Shown: positions 22,496-32,093 of the stretch, one piece after another
Position numbering within the stretch: position 1 is the first letter of the stretch
Layout of the letters: the number at the start of each line of letters is the position of its first letter
Origin: Artocarpus heterophyllus
Taxonomy: Eukaryota; Streptophyta; Magnoliopsida; Rosales; Moraceae
Direction: 5' to 3'
DNA: 64,000 nt
NCBI GenBank assembly: GCA_025403435.1
Contig: CM046350.1
Coordinates: forward strand, 5,119,512-5,183,511
Translations under genes and position numbers: made by a program
Notes under the pieces: generated by a model
Database searches by the model: none
What the model was told of the DNA's origin: nothing
What the model saw: the letters and a program-made list of their open reading frames with translations, nothing else

Positions 22496-23256
22496 TGTTG
22501 GGGAATTAGGTGACTCCTAATTCCAAGGATCGCAAGAACGAACAATTGCAGAAAATAAATAGGAGAAAAGAAGAAAAAGAGACACCAAATTTTTATACAG
22601 GTTCGTCCAAAATTGAGACTACGTCCTGTTTCTGCCGCTTGCAGATTCCACTATGATGAAGGAGATTACAGATTACAAGAGCAGTTTCTCACACACTCAC
22701 AAATTGTGCTTACCAAAACTCTCTTCTATCTAACACCCAATGGGAATTTTTCTTCTCTCAAGGATGGAGCTCTCAAGAACTTTTGTCTCTCACAAAATTA
22801 TGTCACTCACAATTTTCACACACACAACCCTAGCCACCTTGTGTCTATTTATAACCAAAGGAGGAGAAAATAGCAACTAATGGGAAACCCTAGTGGTTTC
22901 CCGTTTTTGGGACCTTTGAATTCGACTTTGATTCAAAACACATCGCGCAGCACGGCGCGTCAGCGCCGCGGCCATCGTTTCGAGCGCCGCGGCGCTCCCC
23001 TGCGGCGCCTAGGCGCTCACCACTCGACGCCTCGGCGTAAAACCCTTGGCGCCTAGGCGCTTGCCACATCGCGCCTAGGCGCAATTCACCTGGCGCCTAG
23101 GCGCTCTCCTTATGGCGCCTAGGCGCCCTATCCCAGCGCCGCGGCGCTCTTCTGCCAGAGCCGCGGCGCTTGCTCTCTGCCTTTGAGGACACGTTTTTCT
23201 CCCTTTTCCTTCCTTTTGCTGGGTTGTCTACTTGATTTGGCTCCATATCTGCAACA
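22496..23256 (-). repeat. 5' LTR of the young Copia element
   Basis: The LTR is 761 bp and carries the same palindrome array (sites at 23004, 23026, 23048, 23070, 23092, 23114, 23135 and 23157) and a TATA box at 22845-22854 (complement strand). Here two of the GCGCCGCGGCGC palindromes are perfect, whereas the other LTR has G-to-A changes in them. Confidence 0.93.
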
Positions 23257-23261
23257 AAATA

Positions 23262-23499
23262 AACTATTGTCTATTTGACCTTTATGATTATTGTCGCACG
23301 TGTTTGACTTTCCAAGACAACAATGAGACTCTCCAAATATGGATTGCTACGCCGAGACCAACAGATGTCGACTATTTTTTCCCATCGATGCGATCCTCTT
23401 CTTAAGTTTTTATTCAATTATTCTTACTTTTTTAATTTCATGTTTTTTGTTTTTGCCTTTTTTTTTCTCTATGGATAACATATTAAGATGTAATTCGTT

Positions 23500-23544
<45 letters not shown>

Positions 23545-24027
23545 TTGCCCCATTGGTATAATCCTTCTTTAATACACGAAGCTTAAATTTCTTACTAACG
23601 TGATAAATGTGATGAAACTTGCTGGTGCTAATAATTTTTTTGCTTAATTTATGTATGTCCTATTCTTTCTTATCTTGTCCTTTTTTCTCATCGTACATTA
23701 AGATACTGATACAATGGACTCAAGTGTTAAGAGGTGTTTAGAAATTCAGTTTCAATCCATCAGTTAAAACCATAAACAATGTAAATCTATGTGCATGTAC
23801 AGTAAAAAAACAAAAAATTAATACAATATAAAATGTCTAAATGTTACAATTATTAAACTTAAAACGTCAATTACAATTAAAATTATAAACAGAAGCTTAA
23901 GGAGCTCTATGATTTTCCAAGATGGAGCAATGGGATTCCCTGAGGGCCATCATTGCTGACCTTTTATCAATTAATTAATTAATTAATTTTTGTAATCGGC
24001 AAAAAAGCTTTAATAATGAGCCACTAA
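23262..24027. other. spacer with (TA)n microsatellite
   Basis: No gene is visible. The first 40 bases (attgtctatttgacc…) repeat sequence found on the other side of the Copia insertion at about 18970-19000. A pure TA run occupies about 23503-23541. A MITE remnant of the small TIR family lies at about 23730-23900. Confidence 0.5.
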
Positions 24028-25270
24028 GGAGGCGTTTGGTATGCAGTAATCCTGAGATGGGAATGAGAATCTGTAAGATTTCCATGTTTGGTATACAGTA
24101 ATCTAAGTTTTGGATTCCTGAGAAACTAATTCCCGTGGGATTCAGGTTACCTCATTTTGGGGTAATATGAAGCCCACCCACAAGGTGATATTCATATTCC
24201 TGGGAATCTCAAAACTATAGAAATTTCATCTTTGTTTCCATGATGATGATGATGATAATAATTATATTATTATTAAATAATAATAATATTATTATTATTA
24301 TAAATTAATATTTCTATGCAATATAAATATAAAAATTATATTCATATAAAATAATAATTTGATAATAATGATAATAATAACATTAACAATAATAATAAAC
24401 ATATATAATATATTACATATACAATATCTAAATATAATATATATAAATACTATAATAATAAAATAAAATAATGTTGTACTATTATTATAAATTAATATTA
24501 ATATATGATATACATATAAATATTATATCAATATAAAATTATAATTTAATAATAAGAATAATAATAACAATAATAATAAAAACATAATAATATAACATCA
24601 ATATGAATAGTATAATATTAATATTAATATGCATAGCAATATCAATATTAAACTATATAAATACTATTATAATAATTATACATATAAAATATAGCTAAAT
24701 ATGTTTAATATTTTCTATAACAATATGTTTATTTAATGTTAATATTAATATAAATATTAATATATTATTAAGAATTGTATTTTTATTATTATTTATATTC
24801 ATATCAATATATTTTATATTATATACAACATTTTAATATTAATATATTGTTAAATAATAATTCTATGATTATTATAAATTAATATTTTTATATAAGATAA
24901 AGAAAGTATTATATTAATATAAAATAATTATTATTTAACAATAATGATAATAATAACATTAATATTCATAGTAATATTAATGTTAAATTATATATAATAT
25001 TATTTTATTATTTATATTTATATTATTATTATTTAATATTAGTTCTAATATATTATATTGATACATTTAATGGTAATACAATAAATTATCTTGTCAATTA
25101 TACAAGATTCCTATATATAACCAAACACAGTAATATATTATTCCTAGAAATCTAATAGAAGATTCTTATGTGCAACCAAATGTAATAATCTTAGTTCCTG
25201 GGAATCATATTCCTTACAATCATTTTCTCGGGAATATGATTCCTACTGATTACTGCAAACCAAATGCTCC
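24028..25270. mobile_element. 1.24-kb non-autonomous TIR element with AT-trinucleotide core
   Basis: The left end (GGAGGCGTTTGGTATGCAGTAATC) and the right end read inverted (GGAGCATTTGGTTTGCAGTAATCAG) are long terminal inverted repeats. Sub-terminal blocks such as 'cctgggaatc' and 'tattcctgggaat' also appear in both halves. Between about 24240 and 25070 the element is almost wholly AAT/ATT/TATA words, as if a trinucleotide run had expanded and decayed. It has no reading frame. A TAA lies directly left and one base right of the ends; a PIF/Harbinger-like origin is possible but unproven. Confidence 0.6.
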
Positions 25271-27536
25271 ATAAAGTGTAAGAATACAGGACAATCCAAA
25301 GCCAAAACGGATGACACTCATAAGACTACATAACTGCACCATTAACTTAAGTGGCTCGATAATGTTTTACGGCCACGTAACGGCTAGATGAGCCATATCC
25401 TAGTCTCCAAATGGACCCAAATTAAACCCTTCTTATTGAGGGTACATATTACAAGAATTGGACTGGAGTCTGGCCCGATATCTAAATACCTTCCCACGTT
25501 AAACGAGTGAAGGAAACATACAAAACCTGCCGTCGTTAATGTGCGGAGGAGGGTACATACAAACACCAAATCTGTCAAGTGGTGGGGAGACTACTTCTTT
25601 TTATATATGCTCGTTTCTTTTCTCAGTTTTTACTCAATTGTCCTTATTTTTTTTATTTGTTGCTTTTTTTTTTTCTCTCTCTTTAAAAATTTATTTTTTA
25701 AAATCAAATTGTTGTCTTTCATTTTTTTTTTTTACTCATATCATCTTTCTTTCTTCCTTTCTTTTTTAAACTTTATTATTCATTTGAATTTTATATACTT
25801 CCTCTTATTAGTAATAGAAAAGAGTGATCAAATTACAATATGGACTAATTTTGTTTTCGGCAATTTTTTTCATTTATGCCTCATTTTTTCTTGGTTTTTT
25901 TTTATTTCTTATTTCTTATAATTCAAAAAATCTTGTAGAACTCTAATTTTGGAGAGCTCCACATAACTCTGTAGACATAACGATATGACCTTTGTGGATG
26001 GATCTCAAAGTTGGGACGTGCTCCCTGGCCAGAAATCTAGGCCTAGGCCAAACCCACTTGCATTAAAAAATAATAATAAAATTGAGCCAAATCCCACTTG
26101 GGATAAGGTTTTTGTGGTTTCATGCTTTTGTTTTTTAAATATTTTTTGTTAATTTTATTTTTTACGGGTGTTAATTTTATTATTTTGTTTTTTATCTTAT
26201 GTTACTGCCATGTGAAAATATATTAATAACTATAATAATTATGGACATGATCTACGATTATTTGTAGCAATTATAATAGTTATTTGCAATAATTGCAAAC
26301 ATGCTAATGCAAACAAATACTCAAAACTAATGTTATTTATAAAATCTTTTTATTAATACTATTTTTTTTCTTTTGAAACTAGGAAAAGGAATGTTATTTA
26401 ACTAGTAATACGACTAGAAAATAAATAAAAATAAAAGAGGCCGAATATTTGAAACCAAATTGACTACATTCGGCACTACGGGGTACTATTTACAGAGAGA
26501 CAAATATTCTCCCTTCATGTTATCTTTAGATTAATTATAAAACTATACCTTTTATTTTTTAATTATTTCTTAATTTATAATTTCGTTTTTTGAATTTGAA
26601 AAACTTGTCTTAATTTCATCCATCGTAGACTTTTTGAACAAAAAAATTAAAGAGATGATAAAGATAGCCTTAACTAGACCAAATTTGTTTATGAAACATA
26701 TTTTTTCCTTCAGAAAACTTTTTAAAAGGTATTTTATTTAAAAGGCCATGAAACTTAAATCTTTTTTCTTGAAATAGATGTTTTGTTTTAAAATTTTTTA
26801 TATTTTGAAATCTATAAAATATTTTTAATAATTAGTTAAAGGTAATTATATTGTTATTGCCTAATTTTTTCTATTTATATGGATATAATTGAAATCAGTT
26901 TTTTAAATTCAAAACATACCTTTGTAATTTTTAAAAACAAAAAAAAAATAAAAAAACAGTTAAAACTATGAGGTATAATTGTTTAATTAACGCATAATCT
27001 TTTCAGCCATCAGTATTTGATATATGGATGACTATGTGAGAAGATATAAATATTATTTGAGGCTACCATAAAGAAAAAAAAAAAAAAAAAAAAGCATTTG
27101 AGGCATATGCTCAGTCGATCATTTATAAAGGATTAGGTGGTGGACTTGTGGATGTGGCAACCAGGTGTACAAAAATTAATTTTAAAAACTAAGCATAAAA
27201 AGCCAAGAGGACATAGAGTAACGAAAAACATGGGATTTTTAAAAAATGAGCTGCTTTCCAAACGTTATTTCAGTCTGTTCCACTAGAAATCAAGAAGCAA
27301 TCTTTGGTGATAACACACCGATGGCATGCACTACGCAAATATTGAATACAAAATGTAGAGCTCCGTATTCTAATTAGTTGGCGATTATGGTTGATAAAAT
27401 GCCAAATCATCTGCTAACTATCAAAGGCTTTTTGTTACATCTTGAAAGAAACAGCACTAGAACACTCAAAACAATAAACTAAAAACACCACACTGTTAGG
27501 TCTGAATGAAGGCAAATGGTAAATGATAAAATATAT
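25271..27536. other. spacer, no gene seen
   Basis: AT-rich DNA. The stretch 25430-25570 ('gagggtacatattac…', 'atctaaataccttcc') resembles 49880-49990 ('gagggtacatatgac…', 'actaatatacctttc'), so it is a dispersed repeat of unknown type. The T-rich frames at 25539-25921 encode only low-complexity Phe/Leu/Ser runs and are not credible proteins. Confidence 0.4.
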
Positions 27537-27956
27537 AGGGTCCGTTTGGTAAGTGAATTTGAATTAATGATTTGATTTGAGTTATATGATTTGAATTAGG
27601 ACTTGAGTTAATGATTTAAATTGTTATCCGAATAAATGTTTAGATATGCATTTAAGTTTTAATCTGAATATGGAATAAAATCGAAATTTGTGTTAGGAGA
27701 GGTAATGAAAATAGTTTTTGATTTATTAATAAATTTAATAAAATTTTAATATTAATGATCTTAAAAAATATGCAACATGGATCTTAATTTATTGCTTTTT
27801 TCACTAGGAACATAATAAAAAAGAATCATCTCATTTTGATATTAAATGAAGAAGTTATAATTTTTTCCCTCAAATATAGGAGAGAAAATTTCAACTTTTA
27901 CTGTAGCAAAGATATCCGAGTATCAAAAGTGTAAGGGATCAGAATTCTGAAAACTT
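27537..27956. mobile_element. MITE copy A ('gggtccgtttggtaa' family), right end missing
   Basis: The stretch begins AGGGTCCGTTTGGTAA and runs in parallel with the next copy (same order: 'gatttgaattagga', 'tttaagttttaat', 'atatccgagtatcaaaagt', 'ctgaaaactt') until it stops abruptly where copy B begins. It lacks the right terminal inverted repeat. Confidence 0.6.
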
Positions 27957-28504
27957 AGGGTCCGTTTGGTAAATGGATTCGAAATAGTAATTTAATTGGA
28001 GTTAGTGTGATTTGAATTAGGATTTGAGTTAGTGATTTGAATTGTTATTCGAATTGACGTTTGGATGTGTATTTAAGTTTTAATTTGAGTATGAAATAAA
28101 ATTGAAATTTGTGTTTAGAGAGGTAGTGAATATAGTTTTTGATTTATTAATAAATCTAATAAAATCTTAATGTTAATGATCTTAAAAAATACGCAATATG
28201 GATCTTGATTTATTTCTCTCTTCATTAGGAACATATTGAAAAAAGAATCATCTCAATTGGATATTAAATGAAGAAGTAATGATTTTTTTCCTCAAATATA
28301 GGAGAGAGAATTTTAGTTTTTACTGTAGTAAAGATATCCGAGTATCAAAAGTTTAAGGAGGAACGAGAACTCTGAAAACTTGAATTCTTGATACTCAAAT
28401 GATTCAGATTTTGGGGGAAACAAACACGTATATGAAAGATTCTTGATACTCGAATCCAAATTTGAGTCCATTGAGTTCAAAGAGTGCACGAAACAAACAT
28501 ACCC
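27957..28504. mobile_element. MITE copy B, complete
   Basis: The left end is AGGGTCCGTTTGGTAA; the right end read inverted starts GGGTATGTTTGTTTCGTG. Near its right side the 'attcttgatactc' block occurs twice, which explains its greater length than copy C (42260-42703). It is non-coding. Confidence 0.6.
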
Positions 28505-29273
28505 ACAAATCTGAATCCCACTTTAATTGAATATAAAAACAAACATAAATTTATAAATGCATTAGGTAACTCCAACTTAAGTAAATAGCATTTTTATAGT
28601 AAGACATAAAAGTAAATAGTATATTTTTAAATATTTAAAATAAATAGCAGTAATAAAAAAATTACTAGGTGAGTAATTTTTTACCTACAGTAAATAGATT
28701 TTTTATCTAGTAATTTTTTTATTTACTTAATAAAAAATATTTTATTCGTTATAAATATTTTTAAAACCTGCCATCTAGTTACAATTGGTTTTGTAAAAAT
28801 ATTATTTACTACAATTTTCTAATAATTTTTTTTAAGATAAATGAACTCCAAGTGCTTAAATAGTCCAACTTCTACCTATTTTTATCCAAATAACTGAAAA
28901 AAAATAATGATAAACTGAAAGCAAAATATGCCCTGATTGAAACCGGAGAGTCAAAGAAGATGATGATGATGATGAGAAAGAAAGGGGAATATTTAAGAAA
29001 GTTATAGCTTAAGCTTTGAGGAAATTACAAACTTGTTTGCAAAAGTTAATAAAGCTGAAATAAAGTAATCATCAACGTTTTTATTTTTCCATTTCTTTTT
29101 CTGGTGATGAAAGTCATTAACAAGAAGACGTGTGAAAACTGCTTTAGATCTGTATTTGGTTGAATATCTATTAATTGATTACCGATCGATGCCATTAAAC
29201 TCCTCATAAATTAGCCCATTTGTTTTTTTTTCCTTGAAAACTAATTAGCATATTAGTTACACGCAAACACATG
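28505..29273. other. spacer, no gene seen
   Basis: AT-rich. It includes 'gtaatttttt' inverted words around 28660-28740 that may be an old foldback. No coding frame with a motif was found. Confidence 0.4.
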
Positions 29274-29912
29274 TGTTGATACTTACCGTGGTTCGACGTC
29301 GGATCAACACCTATATGCGGCTGTACACGGTCTGACATCTTCTTAGGCTCGCCTCTGTCCGGACGCGCACACCTGCAAGAAGAGGGATGCTTCGGAGAAG
29401 ATAGAAGGGTTAGTCAATAAACAAGGGCTCTCCGATGCTCAAGGAAGGTATTGCTCGGCAGAGGTCGGTAGCTAGTTAGGTGTGTAGAAGAAGTCTCTTC
29501 TCTAGAATGCCATAAATGCATCCTATTTATAGACCATCACTTGGATAAGGTGTAAGGTGGGTTTTGCCTACAATCTAGGTGTCACATCAAGGTATGTCAG
29601 GCGGTAGATAACAAGTGTCGCGTCCATCGCCTAATAGATTGGACTCTATCGGATGGCAAAAGTATTTGCCTTGTGTTGGCCTATAATGACGAGTAGCAGT
29701 TTGCCTGCAAGTAATGTTGGTCCGACCCGAGCTACTGTACATTCTAAGGTGGCAGCCTTCTTAGGACGCAGCCTTGGATGCCTGAGAGGCACCTCGAGAA
29801 GAAGTATGAAGCATCGGGGGTCGATAGCAAGCTTTCGATGGTTCTGTTGAGCTTATTAGCCGACCACTAAAAGTTAGTGACCTCAGCGGTAGCGTCGAAC
29901 TCACCCTCAACA
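29274..29912 (-). mobile_element. solo LTR, 639 bp, with ACATG target duplication
   Basis: On the plus strand it begins TGTTGATACTTACC and ends CACCCTCAACA. A perfect 5-bp duplication ACATG flanks it (29269-29273 and 29913-29917). The TATA box on the minus strand (TCTATAAATAG, complement of 29523-29532) gives the orientation. Its higher GC content and ATCAACA-type 3' end recall plant Ty3-type LTRs, but with no internal region the superfamily is inference. Recombination between two LTRs best explains it. Confidence 0.8.
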
Positions 29913-31167
29913 ACATGTATCTCAAAATATAGGATTGCAGTTTAAATTTGTACTAACAAATATACAAGTGAAAAGTAGAGACTTCCATTTTTTTTCCTTT
30001 TGGGTGAAAAAAAATTCTAATATGATTTTTTTTTTGTTTTTTGGGGCTAAAGCAAAACGCGTGGGGTATGTCTGAGATTCTGAATTGAGCAATACAGTAC
30101 CAGGAAAATGACACCTGAGAAATGATAAATAAAAGTTAACGAAATAGACTTGTAGAAAAGCAAAGAGTTGACTCTCGTGACGTATGCAGAAAATATTTTT
30201 TTTTTTGGAAAATAATCGAGGGGACATTCCTCTAGATTTCTCTATTTTTCATTATCTTTTGTTAATTTTTTATAGAATTAGTCAAAAACACGTGCTACGT
30301 GCATAGGTAGTGTACTAATTATATTTTTAATATAATAATCTATAATAGACATATAGACATCTACAAATAAAATAAAATAATAGAATATGACAAACACATT
30401 TTAAAATGCATTTGAGGTCACAAGGATAAAAGAAAAAATAAAAAAGGAGAGTTATAGTGTTGTACAAAGAGATAGGAAACAGAAAAAGAGAGAGAGCGAT
30501 AGAATAAAGAAAGAGAAAGAACAAAAAAAACAAAGAAGAATAAAGAAAAAAATAAAACAAAAAAAAGAAAATTAAGGGAATGACACTTATAGCATGTTGA
30601 GAAGAGCATCAAAAGTAGTTTTCTCATATCTATATATATGTATGTATAGAATAGGATAGATTAATGAAAAAAAGAATTCTTTTATCAATTATAATAATTA
30701 GTATAATTAATTCTTTGCATTTTATAATTATTTGTGGTAATTGCTAATAAATTAGAATTATTTCTAAAATGATTGTTTTTTCTATTACGAAATTAACTCC
30801 ATTGTGTGGCAGGAGTGACAACCAAAGTCATGTAACCTAACTCAAGTTTAGAATATTATATTTGGAACTTAAGTTTTCAACTATTTATGAAATCTTAATT
30901 GTGCCTTTTTTGTATAAAAAAATTACACCATTCCCTCGTTTAATATTTAAAATATATGCAATATACCTAGTACTTAAAAAAAATTATCTCTATTTTTTAT
31001 AATACCCCACTATTTTTCTTGCCCCTCCACCAGCAACAATCACCACATGTAAAATTATTGAAATAATCTAACAAGGACAATGATACAAATAGAAAACAAC
31101 CAAAACGAATGCTCTTTTTTTTTTTTTTTTAATGAAATACTTTTGCTATCAGTGGTACATAAAAAGG
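29913..31167. other. spacer, no gene seen
   Basis: AT-rich with A/G-rich low complexity at about 30420-30570. The minus-strand frames there are Phe/Leu-rich low-complexity strings and not credible proteins. Confidence 0.4.
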
Positions 31168-31679
31168 GTTAATTTTACTTTTAGCCTTTGAACTATACAA
31201 CTTCTCTTATTTTGACACTTAAATTTTTAACATAAAAAATCAGTATCGTTGAACTATGTAACTTATCCTATTTTGACCATTCTATTACTAATATTTTGAA
31301 TATCGATGAATTGAGGTATATGATTCTCATCTAATTGTTTATAAAAGGCATTTTAGAAAAGTCCTATTTACAAGTGATTTGGTGTTTTCATCCATGTCTT
31401 TTTTTTTTCAAAAAAAAAAACCCTAAAATCACTATTTCTGAAGTATTTGCTGCTATTGTATATAGGGCTACGCCTTTTTGCCTAAAAAAATATAGAGTCA
31501 AAAGGTCAAATGATCACTTACCTTAATATGCTAATATATAATAGATTTATTAACGAAATGGATCAAAATAGAATAAGTTATATAATTTAAGGGTGCGATT
31601 TGCCATCTTTTAATGTTTAGCCGTTGAGGGGTTATAATAAGACAAGTTTCATAATTCAAGGGTCAAAAGTAAAATTAAC
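31168..31679. mobile_element. 0.5-kb MITE with long (about 50 bp) inverted ends
   Basis: The left end GTTAATTTTACTTTTAGCC and the inverted right end GTTAATTTTACTTTTGACC stay alignable for about 50 bases (…TTTGAACTATACAACTT against CTTGAATTATGAAACTT). The interior is non-coding. It lies about 300 bp upstream of the kinase pseudogene start, inside what was its promoter region. Confidence 0.6.
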
Positions 31680-31977
31680 ATTAAAAAAAATACTTCCAAA
31701 AATCAAGAGAATAGTGTATTATTTTGCAAAAGATACCCAGCTATTCTCCAAAAACATCCACCTAAGAATGACCAAAACAGTTAGTCAAGGCCAACCGTTG
31801 CAACTGTTTTTCAAATCTAGGCAAAGACAACCACCCCTTGGCCATCTCTCATTCCCAAACTCTCTTTACGAAAAATCAGCAAAAATTCAAAAACCAAAAA
31901 ACAAAAAAAAAAACGAAGAGACCCCCTAAAACCAGTGTTGCAGACAGACAACGATTCAGCCATAAGGCGGCGAAAAT

Positions 31978-32093
31978 ATGGCCGTACTTTATCGACTTTT
32001 TCTCCGGCCACACCTCGCAATTATTCTCGTATTGGGTTTCTTTTCTTTGACACATTCCACTACAGAATCTGAAAGCTCTGCTTAAGTTGAAAG
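31978..32093 (+). pseudogene. 5' fragment of a pollen-receptor-like LRR kinase (signal peptide end)
   Basis: The ATG at 31978 opens a signal-peptide-like start (MAVLYRLFLRPHLAIILVLG, then a hydrophobic stretch and ESES). This is followed by the LLKLK block that starts the LRR N-terminal cap in PRK proteins. One extra base in 'gaaagctctgctt' breaks the frame just before LLKLK and gives a stop at the 'ctTAAg'. The fragment ends at GAAAG, where the Copia element 32094-37166 begins; the sequence resumes at 37167. Before the insertion this was one exon. Confidence 0.85.

Larger units (their letters stand above)
19019..23261 (-). mobile_element. young Copia LTR retrotransposon, internally deleted, with AAATA target duplication
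   Basis: The two LTRs (19024-19785 and 22496-23256) begin TGTTGGGG and end GCAACA on the plus strand, and are flanked by a perfect 5-bp duplication AAATA (19019-19023 and 23257-23261). The element reads right to left. The primer-binding site beside the 5' LTR is TGGTATCAAAGC, matching the initiator-Met tRNA pattern. A polypurine tract AAGTGGGAGA precedes the 3' LTR. The LTRs differ at about a dozen sites, nearly all transitions, so insertion is recent. The interior is only about 2.7 kb instead of the usual 4 kb or so, because most of reverse transcriptase and RNase H is missing. Confidence 0.95.

Noticed and set aside
25539..25921. Plus-strand frames of 76 and 126 codons
   Set aside because: They encode almost only Phe, Leu, Ser and Ile from T-rich low-complexity DNA, with no motif.
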